Source: Pirellulaceae bacterium
GTDB lineage: Bacteria; Planctomycetota; Planctomycetia; Pirellulales; Pirellulaceae
Assembly: GCA_019636375.1 (NCBI GenBank)
Contig: JAHBXS010000004.1
Location: 124,001-188,000 of the forward strand
DNA length: 64,000 nucleotides
Reading direction: 5' to 3'
Shown here: one piece after another, positions 1-8,767 of the stretch
How positions within the stretch are numbered: the stretch's first letter is position 1
How the letters are laid out: each line of letters starts with the position of its first letter
Notes under the pieces: model-generated
Told to the model about the DNA's origin: nothing
Seen by the model: only the letters and a program-made list of their open reading frames with translations
Database searches by the model: none
Program-made: the position numbers and the translations under genes

Positions 1-654
1 GCGGCCCCGTTCGGCAGCAGTAGCATTCTCCCCATTTCTTGGATGTACATCCGCATGATGGGAGCTGAAGGTTTGCGCCACGCAACTCAAGTAGCCATCT
101 TGAATGCGAATTATGTCGCCAAGAACTTGCAAATCAACTATCCGGTTCTGTACACCGGGAACCACGGCCTGGTCGCTCACGAGTGCATTCTAGATACACG
201 CCCGATGGACAAGGCGGCTCATGTGACAGTCGATGACATCGCCAAGCGGCTGATCGATTTCGGTTTCCATGCCCCCACGATGTCGTTTCCTGTCGCCGGG
301 ACATTGATGATCGAGCCGACGGAAAGTGAATCGTTATACGAACTAGATCGCTTCTGTCGGGCGATGAATCAAATTTTTGCTGAATTTGAAAAGGTGAAGT
401 CGGGAGAGTGGCCAGCGGACAACAATCCATTACGAAACGCACCCCATACGTTGAATGCCGTTTTGGCGGACGATTTTGGGGCGGTCTATTCTAGGAAAGC
501 GGCCGTTTGCCCCGATCCGGAGACCGACTATTCGGTCAAATATTTTCCGCCGGTCGGTCGCGTCGATAACGTCTACGGCGACCGCAACCTCGTCTGCGCC
601 TGCCCGCCAATGTCGAACTACGAAGAACCGGAAAAGATTGTGACTTCAGATTGA
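1..654 (+). CDS. gcvP: Glycine dehydrogenase (decarboxylating), P-protein, C-terminal part
   Basis: This is the last 217 residues of the glycine cleavage system P-protein, a cytoplasmic PLP enzyme that decarboxylates glycine and passes the aminomethyl group to the lipoyl H-protein. The frame is open from base 1, so the gene starts outside the window; the first in-frame ATG at 43 is internal. Recognisable C-terminal blocks are [18 protein letters not shown], the stretch with [32 protein letters not shown], and the terminal region ending [20 protein letters not shown]. The catalytic PLP lysine lies upstream of the visible part. No other gcv gene is in the window. Confidence 0.96.
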   Translation, partial: AAPFGSSSILPISWMYIRMMGAEGLRHATQVAILNANYVAKNLQINYPVLYTGNHGLVAHECILDTRPMDKAAHVTVDDIAKRLIDFGFHAPTMSFPVAGTLMIEPTESESLYELDRFCRAMNQIFAEFEKVKSGEWPADNNPLRNAPHTLNAVLADDFGAVYSRKAAVCPDPETDYSVKYFPPVGRVDNVYGDRNLVCACPPMSNYEEPEKIVTSD

Positions 655-776
655 TATCCAAATCGGAACAGATCGTCTGAATACCAGATTTTTTGGTGGA
701 GCGTACGTGAATTCGTTTAGGGCAATTTGTTTTTTTGCGTCAATACGTGTAAGTGGTACCGAAGTGCAGTTTGAAA

Positions 777-1391
777 TTAAATTAGTCGGCGACCACTCCC
801 ACTTCGTTTGACAGTGGTGGTCGCCAATTTTGACTTTACAAGAATTCGCAAATCTTCCGCATCGCTTGAGTTGTCAAAAATGCGATCGGGAAACCAATTT
901 AGAGTTGCCGGTTCTTGAATTAGCATTACGCCGTCCTCAAATAAGATGGCTTGTTTGAAGGATGCCCACTTCGTCATAAATTCGTGCAATTCAGATTTCG
1001 ACGAAATGCCTCCTTCGGAAAATCGAATGCTTTGCTGCTTGTTGACAAACGGCGACTTTGAGATTTGTCTTTTGAGTCGCCAGTGGTCAATTTTGTATGA
1101 CAACAGAAAAAATACTGACAATGCGATTAGAAAGGCTGACGTTCCGAAGTTCGAAAAAAACAAACCGACGATTGCAAAAAATATTAGAAAAGCGGCAGCA
1201 GAAACTCGAATCCACTTTCGAACCCTGTACCAATAGCCTTGCGATTGAAAATGCTCTAGCGAATCAATTAAATATTCCGGGGTCACAACCAAATTTCCGG
1301 CCAATTCTCGTGCACCGTCCCAATCTCTATTTCCGGTGGAGTTGATTTCTGTCTTCGGTGACTGAAACGGATTTGTATTTTCTTCGTTCAT
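777..1391 (-). CDS. YcxB-like domain membrane protein
   Basis: A protein of 204 residues starting at the ATG that gives MNEENTNPFQSP, an N-terminal motif common in planctomycete proteins of this kind. A longer frame from a TTG at 1424 is possible. Two hydrophobic helices lie close together around residues 65-105 (AAFLIFFAIVGLFFSNFG and SAFLIALSVFFLLSY). They are followed by a soluble tail with FSEGGI, a tryptophan-containing strand and ILFEDGVMLI, which fits the YcxB-like C-terminal domain. The function of that family is not established. No clear ribosome binding site is visible and it stands alone between gcvP and an outer-membrane gene. Confidence 0.65.
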   Translation of the reverse strand: MNEENTNPFQSPKTEINSTGNRDWDGARELAGNLVVTPEYLIDSLEHFQSQGYWYRVRKWIRVSAAAFLIFFAIVGLFFSNFGTSAFLIALSVFFLLSYKIDHWRLKRQISKSPFVNKQQSIRFSEGGISSKSELHEFMTKWASFKQAILFEDGVMLIQEPATLNWFPDRIFDNSSDAEDLRILVKSKLATTTVKRSGSGRRLI

Positions 1392-1441
1392 TGAGGTCTG
1401 GGGTTTCGCGTATACGGCGAACAAATTTTTTAACTTTTCTA

Positions 1442-2803
1442 TTACAGTACCAGCACTAATCCGAAGTCGGCGCTGTGTTGGCGGACGGAGCGGTCGCTGG
1501 CGGTGGTGATGTCGATTAGGGGGGCAAAACCTGAACTGAGAACGTACTCGGTGGTAAAGAGTGCGTGGCGGTTGAACTTGACGGCTGATCCCAAAACCAA
1601 TTGCCGGTTGAATTCGAACTCAGAACCGCTGGGGCCCTGTAACCCTTCGCTCCAGGAAATCGACAGACGAGTCGGTCGCGGTGTGTTGGTCAAACGATAA
1701 CTAGCCTCCGTACGATACGCCTGAACGCGGGTGTCTGTCACAGGCCAAGGGTTAAGTGTGGTCGTGTATTCGGCTGCGAAATCCCATTGCCGCCAACTGA
1801 AGCCCGCGTTGGCATTCCAAGCTGGATTGCGGTCTCCAGCGATTGCAAAGTTGATATGCTCGGCGACGTTCGCATCGTAAATCGTCCCGTGCAGGTAACC
1901 GAGCCCCAGCTTAATCCCGACTTCATCAACCATCCCGGACCAAGAACCATTCACGGCGAAGTTACTCAATTGGCCACGAGGCGCTGAACGCGCCACGCGA
2001 ATTCCGCGACCGCCGTTGAGGGCGGTCACCGTGAGGTCCAATCCTCCTTCGGAATAGCCAGCCCCAATCCCCTCGGCCAAAGGAGAAAAATAGTGCCAAA
2101 CCATCGACTGCGAAAAGGGACTGAGCGTTCCCATATCGCCGAACGAAACGTTCTTCTTGCCGACGAACATGTACAGAGGACTTTGTTGAAAATCCCCGAT
2201 GGCTACATAAGCCTGACGGACTTGAAAACTCCCTTGGTTAAACGTCGGGAACGTAAATACATCGGAGAACAATGTTTCGAAATAGCCGTGGAACATCGAG
2301 CCGTAATGAGTTGCAAAGGCCGCGTTGCCTTGCAGCAAACGAGCGTCACTCGCCGTACGTCCGCGAAAATCGGGTGGGAAACGACCCAAGTATGAAAATC
2401 GATTGTCGCGATTTGTCCTGGCCAGCAACAACGAGCTTCTCAGTTGCGCTCCCACGATAAAAGCCGAAGAAGGATAATCGATTCCGGACTCGATCAGCCA
2501 AATCTGCTTTTCGGATTGCTGGTTTTGAAAGTCGAGTAAGTCCGTCATCAAAGGAGTGTCAAACCCGAAGAAGGGTTGCTCGGATCGGCGAGCTTGAGTT
2601 CCATTGGTTTCATCGTCGAAGGCCGCGAGCGGATTGCGAAAATCGAAGTCGAAGCTCGACAAATCCTGAGCCAAGCTGCAATTTGACAAGGCCGCCAATC
2701 CCGCAATCGCGAGCAGCCAAATTAGGCCCATCCTTCTAATTCGATCGGGGAGACCGGGCGAGTTGATTCGGCTACCGTTCGAGTTGGGACTCAAGAATGG
2801 CAT
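1442..2803 (-). CDS. Outer-membrane beta-barrel protein, LbtU siderophore porin-like
   Basis: About 453 residues with a signal peptide (RIRR followed by GLIWLLAIAGLAALS and a cleavage site near SLAQ). The rest is rich in alternating aromatic and polar residues, as in a large beta-barrel, and ends in a C-terminal aliphatic strand (GLVLVL). The motif FVGKKNVSFGDMGTLSPFSQ resembles the family of LbtU-type siderophore porins, which sit in the outer membrane and take part in iron-chelate uptake. The start is uncertain: in-frame ATGs lie at 2845, 2806, 2803 and 2731; I chose the one that keeps the RIRR positive charges before the hydrophobic core. The family call is from motif memory, so the substrate is inference. 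Confidence 0.55.
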   Translation of the reverse strand: MPFLSPNSNGSRINSPGLPDRIRRMGLIWLLAIAGLAALSNCSLAQDLSSFDFDFRNPLAAFDDETNGTQARRSEQPFFGFDTPLMTDLLDFQNQQSEKQIWLIESGIDYPSSAFIVGAQLRSSLLLARTNRDNRFSYLGRFPPDFRGRTASDARLLQGNAAFATHYGSMFHGYFETLFSDVFTFPTFNQGSFQVRQAYVAIGDFQQSPLYMFVGKKNVSFGDMGTLSPFSQSMVWHYFSPLAEGIGAGYSEGGLDLTVTALNGGRGIRVARSAPRGQLSNFAVNGSWSGMVDEVGIKLGLGYLHGTIYDANVAEHINFAIAGDRNPAWNANAGFSWRQWDFAAEYTTTLNPWPVTDTRVQAYRTEASYRLTNTPRPTRLSISWSEGLQGPSGSEFEFNRQLVLGSAVKFNRHALFTTEYVLSSGFAPLIDITTASDRSVRQHSADFGLVLVL

Positions 2804-3070
2804 CATAACGCTTGAAATTGCTGAGTAAGGACTTAAACGTAGCAAATGCTCGAAGCCTCGCCTAAACGAGAGCTGTTTCGAAAATATCGCTTGTCGTTAC
2901 TATCGGCATAATCCATGCGTCTTGCCACGCCAACCCAGCTAGCAGTCAGGGTTTTTCGAGATTATGGGTTAGGAATCGAGGGGTAACGGCGACCGAAAGC
3001 GGGGACGATTGTTTTCTGTTTTTCAGCGAGCCAGGGAGTGGAAAAGCGCCGGATGAGGCTCGGTGAGGGG

Positions 3071-3110
3071 GAAGTTTAAGTCTAAGTTGGAAAACTTAGG
3101 CCTAAACTTC
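3071..3110. repeat. Imperfect 18-bp inverted repeat (hairpin)
   Basis: Arms 3071-3088 and 3093-3110 are complementary over 18 positions with two mismatches around a GGAA loop. It lies about 80 bases downstream of the S8 protease stop codon on the minus strand and may work as its transcription terminator, though there is no clean T-tract. The arms use the AACTTA/TTTAAG vocabulary seen again at 30.0, 49.4 and 50.7 kb. Confidence 0.55.
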
Positions 3111-3192
3111 AACCGAGTCTCAAATAAGAACGGGCATACAGCCCTTCAAAAGGAAACCCCAGACCGGAATCGTCTTGCGCGGACACCCTGCC

Positions 3193-4944
3193 CTATTTTC
3201 GGCGACGTCGTAGGGTGGTGACGATGCTGAGGGTGATAGTCAGAACCATCAATGAACCTGGTTCGGGAATCATTCCGACCGAGTGCCAAGCCAGTCCGTA
3301 GAATTGACCTGCCGTGGTCCCGGGGAAGTTCCAGTGCACACCGTTATGGATCACTTCGATGCCATAAAACCCTTGGTTCGCAACGGTAAACGAAAGGTGT
3401 TCAACGGAGTTATACAGGCTGATTGATTGGGCAATTGAGCCAATGATGTTTCGGTTGGTCAAGTTGTCGAATTGGAAGACTCGCAGGTTGAGGTCATCGT
3501 AGCGACGATAGGCCACACCGCTAAAGTTGCCGAGATTGCCTGGGTTCGTATCGGTAAACCAAGACAGAGTCGCATTGAGGGTCGAACCCGCTGCGACTTG
3601 GAGTTCCATGAAGTATTGATTGGCTCCACCGATTGAAACCTGACCAAAATCCCAACCAACGTTGGAGACGTTTCCTAAATCACCGCTGCCGGTCCCGGCC
3701 ACATCGAAGGTTCCCGCCATGCCACCATTGGCTGTATTGACATATTGATCGAAAGCCCGATCCAGATTCATTCGTCCGGCACCGCGAACATAGTCGAGAC
3801 TTTGAGTCGTCGTGATGACTCCGCCGACGAGAGCTTGGCCGTTGCTCCAACCTGTGGTTTTGGTGGCACTGTTGAGAAGAACCGATTTTACCACTCGCCC
3901 ATCGATAGCATCAGCCGTACCGTAGAGTTGGCGACCAACATCAACGACCAACCCAGCCCCACCGGCAACGATTGGTGCGGCAAAACTTGTGCCTAAATTG
4001 CCGCCAATGTAACTGTTGGGTCCGGCAGAACTAGCAGTTGTCAGGTTCTGTCCAGGAGCCATGATGTCGACGGTGGCTCGGACGCCGTTGATTGTTTGAC
4101 CTGTTCCAGCGTGATAAAACGGGCTGGGACCGCGACTTGAAAAACTTGAAACCGTATTGTAGGGATTCGCGCCCGTATCTGCACCCAACGCTCCAACGGT
4201 GATCACGTTAAAGCCGACTCCAGGCGACGACACGGTGTTGGCTCCCGGGCCATCGTTGCCTGCTGCAAACACACCAATCTTTCGACTTTGATTGATCATG
4301 CCGTCGATCCCAACGGTATCAACATTGTTTCCGGTTGGCGATCCGCTGAACCCCCAACTGCTGTTGAAGACATCGACGGTCTGACCACCAACACCGGTAA
4401 TCATCATCGTGCTGTAGACACTCGCAGTAGAGGAATTGGTTGTGGAAAACGATCCACCGCCTCCGAATCCGGTTGCAATTGCTCCGGACCATGTCGTTGC
4501 GCCATAAGCAATCCCGTATCCAAAATAATTGGTTGGAAATGTATTTGCAGCAAGCCGACCTGACATCATGTGGGTAACTGAAGTGGCGTGTTCGTCAACA
4601 GAGCCAACTGCACCCGTTCCTGTTACAAAAGTCGTCACATGGCCTAAAGTTGAATGTCCGCCAAAAACATGGCCCGCTTCGATATTTCCAACTCGTGCCG
4701 TCGAGCCCGTAAAGCCTGCGTTGTAGAATCGATTCGCACCCAGGAAGTTGTTGATGTTAAGCCCATTGAAAGGACCACCAACCGAACCAGACGAGCTAGA
4801 GATCAGACTCACCTTTTGAGTAGCACTATGATCGTCCGGGACGGCAGGTGTCGATTGACCCCAAATCGCAGATTGGAAAAATGCCACAACACAACAGGTG
4901 ATCGTTGAGATCCGATACATCATTGGGAGAGGTCGAAATTGCAT
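3193..4944 (-). CDS. Subtilisin-like (S8) serine protease with PEP-CTERM anchor
   Basis: A secreted protein of 583 residues: N-terminal signal peptide (about 1-30), S8 peptidase domain, a jelly-roll-like P/proprotein region with Asn-rich strands, and a C-terminal PEP-CTERM tail (IPEPGSLMV, hydrophobic helix, RRRRK). PEP-CTERM tails are processed by the exosortase system and target proteins to the envelope. The serine block is canonical (GTSFAAPIVAGGAG) and the histidine block is recognisable (DEHATSVTHMMSG). At the position of the usual catalytic Asp (DTG/DSG) the sequence instead reads GNIEAGHV, so Glu may replace Asp, or the acid lies elsewhere. The oxyanion Asn could be in FAAGNDGPG. Its substrate is unknown. 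Confidence 0.85.
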   Translation of the reverse strand: MQFRPLPMMYRISTITCCVVAFFQSAIWGQSTPAVPDDHSATQKVSLISSSSGSVGGPFNGLNINNFLGANRFYNAGFTGSTARVGNIEAGHVFGGHSTLGHVTTFVTGTGAVGSVDEHATSVTHMMSGRLAANTFPTNYFGYGIAYGATTWSGAIATGFGGGGSFSTTNSSTASVYSTMMITGVGGQTVDVFNSSWGFSGSPTGNNVDTVGIDGMINQSRKIGVFAAGNDGPGANTVSSPGVGFNVITVGALGADTGANPYNTVSSFSSRGPSPFYHAGTGQTINGVRATVDIMAPGQNLTTASSAGPNSYIGGNLGTSFAAPIVAGGAGLVVDVGRQLYGTADAIDGRVVKSVLLNSATKTTGWSNGQALVGGVITTTQSLDYVRGAGRMNLDRAFDQYVNTANGGMAGTFDVAGTGSGDLGNVSNVGWDFGQVSIGGANQYFMELQVAAGSTLNATLSWFTDTNPGNLGNFSGVAYRRYDDLNLRVFQFDNLTNRNIIGSIAQSISLYNSVEHLSFTVANQGFYGIEVIHNGVHWNFPGTTAGQFYGLAWHSVGMIPEPGSLMVLTITLSIVTTLRRRRK

Positions 4945-5297
4945 AGCTACAGCCTTAAGAAATGAAACTCAATAAATTCGAGATGAGAGAACGAAAAGGG
5001 GCTCGGAAAATTACCAATGCGAAAATTGGTTCAGGTTGACTCCTCCGGAACCGTCAGAAAAAAATTTAGTTCCTGTTAATCCTTCACCAGTGTGAACAAG
5101 TGATTTAAAACGAGTCCTACAGTTTACCACGAGTTTAAGAAGTCGGAAGGATTTACCGGATTTATTTCTTAGTTTTCTAAGGGTATTTCCAAATTTTTCG
5201 GTATTGAGTATTGGGAGTTTACCGGTGGGATATTGTGATTGAATTCAGAAAACGGGCGAGATTATTCCGGACCAAGTCGCCGTTATGTTGTCGAGCC
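4945..5297. other. Gene-free A+T-rich spacer
   Basis: About 350 bases between the S8 protease start and the terminator of the next gene. It should carry the protease promoter, but I see no convincing -35/-10 pair, RNA gene or coding frame. Confidence 0.4.
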
Positions 5298-5335
5298 AAA
5301 AAAAAAGACCGATCCAGGTATTCCCTGAATCGGCC
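5298..5335 (-). terminator. Rho-independent terminator of the small PEP-CTERM gene
   Basis: On the minus strand a 12-bp stem (arms 5324-5335 and 5307-5318, fully paired if two G-U pairs are allowed) encloses a 5-base loop and is followed by nine T residues (5306-5298). It lies about 80 bases after the stop codon of the PEP-CTERM gene. An A/T-rich stretch on the other side might let it work in both directions. Confidence 0.85.
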
Positions 5336-5414
5336 TAAATTTTTTGAGCACGAAACCAAACCGCGAGCTTATTTGTCCAAGATTGATTCTGTGTTAAAAT
5401 TTAAATTAATCAAA

Positions 5415-6017
5415 CTACCGACGTCGGCGACCGATCAAGCCAATCGTTCCAACCAACAACAAAGCAAGACCGGTGCTTGGTTCTGGTACCGTTGAAACCC
5501 CGTCCAAAGAGAATGCAAACGTACGAGGAGGACTGCCTGGAACCCCATAAGGGTTACCTGGCGACGTACCGTAAACTGGATTGTCATTGTTGATAAACCA
5601 TTGGCCCGTTACTCCACCCAAAGTGGAAACTCGAAGCCCGCCTTCGCGGCGGATGATTGTATCCGGAACAGTGATCGTCCAAATAAAGTTTCCAGCCATA
5701 GGCAAGGTCACATTGAATGTAGCTACCGGCGTCACATTATTGGACTCCGTGAACTGAAACTGCATGGTGCTGTTCGCAACAGTCACCCCGCCTACAAATT
5801 GAAAACTTTGCAAAATGAAATCAGTTTGAGAGTTGTTCCCATAAGGAAGCAAGCTGAAATCCGCCTGATAATCCTCGACACCCAAAAGTCCAGCAGACGC
5901 AGCAAACGCCACGTAGCCGCCTACGGTTGGAACCGAGTTGAAGACAATATCGGCTTTGCATACTGGCGCCAGAGCCAGCAACGCAACCGATAAAATTCCC
6001 ACTAAAAATCTTTTCAT
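5415..6017 (-). CDS. Small PEP-CTERM sorting-domain protein
   Basis: 200 residues: signal peptide (MKRFLVGILSVALLALAP, cleavage near CKA-DI), a beta-rich Asn/Thr/Gly-rich exported domain, and a C-terminal PEP-CTERM signal (TVPEPSTGLALLLVG, hydrophobic segment, GRRRR). The mature part has no catalytic motif that I recognise; such proteins are usually structural or matrix components of the envelope or biofilm. The start is supported by a strong ribosome binding site (AGGAGA) six to eleven bases upstream of the ATG. The gene has its own terminator downstream and is probably monocistronic. Confidence 0.85.
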   Translation of the reverse strand: MKRFLVGILSVALLALAPVCKADIVFNSVPTVGGYVAFAASAGLLGVEDYQADFSLLPYGNNSQTDFILQSFQFVGGVTVANSTMQFQFTESNNVTPVATFNVTLPMAGNFIWTITVPDTIIRREGGLRVSTLGGVTGQWFINNDNPVYGTSPGNPYGVPGSPPRTFAFSLDGVSTVPEPSTGLALLLVGTIGLIGRRRR

Positions 6018-6021
6018 GTGT

Positions 6022-6027
6022 TCTCCT
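6022..6027 (-). promoter_or_regulatory. Strong Shine-Dalgarno of the small PEP-CTERM gene
   Basis: Minus-strand AGGAGA five bases before the ATG ending at 6017; it fixes the start codon. Confidence 0.75.
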
Positions 6028-6357
6028 CAAAAAATGGAAGGGGTTTTTAGACAGCGAAAAGTTCGCTCCAAAAATCGAGACAAAAAGTACGAGTTCACGC
6101 GTCGAAGACAGAATCGTCTGCCTAACTTTGCGAAACTACCCAATCAAACTAATCGCATGTTTTAAGCTCGTCAACCATTTAGGCGACAAAATTGTTAAAT
6201 TTTCTCAATTTTTTTTGGAAAACTCTCACAGTCGCTAAAAACCTGCGTTTTTAGATCAATTCTAGGCCGGATTAACCGCCTTCTTGTGACCCTCCGCTGC
6301 TTATTCCACGAAATCAACGAAACCCTTAAACTCCCCTTTTTCACGGCCATTTAACGT
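6028..6357. other. Gene-free spacer
   Basis: About 330 A+T-rich bases upstream of the PEP-CTERM gene. Promoter elements must lie here on the minus strand, but I cannot pick one with confidence. No coding frame looks real. Confidence 0.4.
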
Positions 6358-6460
6358 AGAGCCTATCCCAAAAGGGGTCAGACCCTCTCCGGCTAGGCAG
6401 CAAAACAACGTTAAATTTGGCTTAGCCTCCAAAGGGTCTGACCCCTTTTGGGATAGGTAC
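6358..6460. repeat. MITE-like palindromic repeat, intact copy
   Basis: Arms 6362-6386 and 6433-6457 are perfect inverted repeats of 25 bases (CCTATCCCAAAAGGGG at the outer end). The centre of about 46 bases contains AACGTTAAATTTGGCTTA. A second copy with the same arms and the same centre lies at 6987-8733, split by an insertion sequence. Together these define a short non-coding mobile or REP-like element. A minus frame through it is an accident of the arms. Confidence 0.85.
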
Positions 6461-6986
6461 TTTACCAGCTTCTGGGCAAGTACCGTTGTGCAAAGCACTC
6501 AAAGAGCCGTTTCGGCAACGGTGCTTGACCCATTTTCGGCGCGACATTTATGAAGTCTCGTGTGATTCAGAGAGTTCAAGCGTTTGAAATCGGCATTGTC
6601 TGTTTAGGAAAAACAAAGGACTCGAAAATCGACCGAATGTTCTGTACGTAACAAGCAAACCAGCTACCTCTTAAATTTCTTAAGTATCTGGCTAACTCCT
6701 TTTTATTCGCGGATTTCAAGCCCACGCTTTCGAAACAGGTGTTTGTCAAAGGATTGAAACTAGAGAAACTTTAGTTTTAAACCGCACCTCGCAATAAGAC
6801 ATCCTTTTTTAAATGTGGCCGATGACTCCGCAATTTTTTGCCTGTAGGCATCCATCGAATAGAGGAACTTCCGTGGCACAGAGCATGCGTCCTCAATTGT
6901 TCGGAGACGCCCGTTTGCTTAAACTCACCGAACCATTGCGATTGGAGAACGAGGACCGGCCACTGGTCCTATCCGGGTTACGACAT
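6461..6986. other. Gene-free spacer between two MITE copies
   Basis: About 525 bases without a convincing gene. A 73-codon frame at 6813-7034 runs into the second MITE copy and shows no family likeness. It may be the original upstream region of the amidase gene, pushed away by the MITE and insertion sequence. Confidence 0.4.
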
Positions 6987-7139
6987 AGAGCCCATCCCAA
7001 AAGGGGTCTGACCCGAATGGCACTGTCGGGTTGATGAATGCGCGCAGATTGATCTAGGACTGAAGCGGACAATTTTTTAAAATCTGCTCCGGCCAAGGCG
7101 ATCTTGCGAAATTGAGCCGACCTTGGTATTAAAATGAAG

Positions 7140-7180
7140 CCCTCCTTGGTTCACTGGCTAGTGAAAAAGCCAAGGAGGGT
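7140..7180 (+). promoter_or_regulatory. Hairpin that sequesters the transposase ribosome binding site
   Basis: A perfect 10-bp stem pairs CCCTCCTTGG (7140-7149) with CCAAGGAGGG (7170-7179). An inner 6-bp stem (7150-7155 with 7160-7165) fills the loop. The 3' arm contains the Shine-Dalgarno AAGGAGGG, followed by a T-run and the ATG at 7186. Transcripts entering from outside the element would fold this stem and hide the site, and the stem plus T5 also looks like a terminator. Transcripts starting inside the stem would escape. This kind of protection is known for IS10 and IS231. Confidence 0.7.
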
Positions 7181-7185
7181 TTTTC

Positions 7186-8619
7186 ATGTCTGGAGATATA
7201 CCAAAATTTCCGCCTCAGGACAGTCGCAATTATCAAAAAGTTGTGGATGTATTTCTATCGGGTAAGGGCCTACCCTTTGCCGAGATTCTCTCGGCTGAGC
7301 GTATCGAACGAGTCTTCCGAAAACACAGAGCGTTGTTTGGCCTGCATGGCATTTACTCGACAGCCATTGTGGTTTGGGCCTTTCTCTCGCAAGTCCTAAG
7401 AGATGGCAAGGAGGCTTCGTGCCAATCAGCGGTGGCACGCGTCGTCAGCTACTGTGAGCTACAAGGGCTAGACGTACCGACGGAAGACACCGGCGATTAC
7501 TGCAAAGCTCGCGCTAAACTATCAGGCGCGGCATTACGTGACCTCAGCGGCGAAATAGCCGAAGAGCTGGAACAAGCGGCTGAGCCGTCTTGGCTGTGGA
7601 AAGGAGTCCATCACGCCAAACTCGTCGATGGCTTTACCTTCACGATGCCTGATACACCGGAGAACCAAGCCATGTACCCCCATCCAAAATCACAAACACC
7701 CGGAGTCGGTTTGCCCATTGCTCGCGCCGTAGCCATTATCTCATTGGCAACTGCCACAGTAATGGACATGGAATTCGGGCCGTACCAAGGCAAAGAAACA
7801 GGCGAATCTGCCTTACTGAGGAAGATTCTTGATTCGTTTGCAGAAGGAGATATTGCCGTGATGGACCGGTACTATTGTTCGTTTATGATGATCGCGTTGC
7901 TGCATTGTCAAGGAATCCAGACCTGTGCCCGCAAGCATCACCGGCGTCATAAGACCGATTTCCGACGTGGCAAGAGACTCGGCAAGAACGACCACCTCAT
8001 CGTGTGGACTCGACCAGAAAAGCCCAGTTGGATGGACGAGGCAACGTATGCAATGATTCCGGAAACACTGACTTTGCGCGAGTTGCGTTTTCAGATTGTC
8101 GAGCCTGGTCGTCGTACACAAACCATCGAAATCATCACAACACTGACGAATCCCGAGCAGCATACCGTCGAAGACATTGCCGAATTGTATGGATTTCGCT
8201 GGAATTCGGAATTGGACATCCGTAGCATCAAGTCCAATCTGAATCTGGCTCATGTTCGCTGCAAAAAACCTGAAATGATCTATCGAGAAGTCTGGACGAC
8301 GATTCTCGGCTACAACCTCATTCGCACAACTGCTGCTGGAGCTGCTCTGCTCCACCACAAACAGCCGCGCCAAATAAGTTTTACCAGCACCTGCCAATAC
8401 GTGCTGGCATCGTGGATGCAATTGTCTCTCGCGATCATTGATCCTGCGCGACTCGATGGCTACTTGAGGCTGATGCTCAAACAGATCGCGGCCTGCGAGG
8501 TCGCCAATCGCCCAGGCAGGCTAGAGCCACGTGTATTGAAACGAAGGCGACACGGCTATAAACTTATGCAGAAACACAGGCAGGTATTGCGCAATGAATT
8601 GCGAAAAACGTGTACATAA
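7186..8619 (+). CDS. IS4-family DDE transposase
   Basis: 477 residues with the IS4-family catalytic arrangement: first Asp in LVDGFTFTMPDT (about residue 148), second Asp in IAVMDRYYCSF (about 226), and the Glu inside the Y-(2)-R-(3)-E-(6)-K signature YGFRWNSELDIRSIK (about 330-345). Length and motifs suggest a complete, potentially active enzyme that cuts and pastes this element. The start is set by the AAGGAGGG site at 7172-7179. The C-terminus is basic (RRRHGYK). No frameshift or stop is seen. Confidence 0.93.
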   Translation: MSGDIPKFPPQDSRNYQKVVDVFLSGKGLPFAEILSAERIERVFRKHRALFGLHGIYSTAIVVWAFLSQVLRDGKEASCQSAVARVVSYCELQGLDVPTEDTGDYCKARAKLSGAALRDLSGEIAEELEQAAEPSWLWKGVHHAKLVDGFTFTMPDTPENQAMYPHPKSQTPGVGLPIARAVAIISLATATVMDMEFGPYQGKETGESALLRKILDSFAEGDIAVMDRYYCSFMMIALLHCQGIQTCARKHHRRHKTDFRRGKRLGKNDHLIVWTRPEKPSWMDEATYAMIPETLTLRELRFQIVEPGRRTQTIEIITTLTNPEQHTVEDIAELYGFRWNSELDIRSIKSNLNLAHVRCKKPEMIYREVWTTILGYNLIRTTAAGAALLHHKQPRQISFTSTCQYVLASWMQLSLAIIDPARLDGYLRLMLKQIAACEVANRPGRLEPRVLKRRRHGYKLMQKHRQVLRNELRKTCT

Positions 8620-8767
8620 GACAACTTAAAACCCGACAGTGCCATTCGGGTCAGACCCTCTCTGGCTTGGCAACAATACAACGTTAAATTTCGCTTAACC
8701 TCCAAAGGGTCTGACCCCTTTTGGGATAGGCTCTAAATCCTTTCAACGAAATGTCCGAAGAGGCACC

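Larger units (their letters stand above)
7015..8647 (+). mobile_element. IS4-family insertion sequence, IS231-like target choice
   Basis: The element is 1633 bases long with 18-bp perfect terminal inverted repeats (7015-7032 and 8630-8647; GAATGGCACTGTCGGGTT). It holds one transposase gene. It is flanked by GGGTCTGACCC (7004-7014) and GGGTCAGACCC (8648-8658). Both fit the GGG(N)5CCC target known for IS231-type members of the IS4 family, with 11 bases as the duplication length. The two flanks differ at the centre base, so they are inverted rather than exact direct copies. Confidence 0.88.
6987..8733. repeat. MITE-like palindromic repeat, copy split by an insertion sequence
   Basis: The left arm (6987-7014) and the centre plus right arm (8648-8733) match the intact copy at 6358-6460. 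The insertion sequence at 7015-8647 interrupts the left arm at GGGTCTGACCC. The right arm ends 35 bases before the amidase start codon. Confidence 0.8.

Noticed and set aside
6301..6498. 65-codon minus-strand frame
   Set aside because: It is the translation of the MITE palindrome and shows no family likeness.
6813..7034. 73-codon plus frame before the insertion sequence
   Set aside because: It runs into the MITE arm and the insertion-sequence end and has no recognisable domain.
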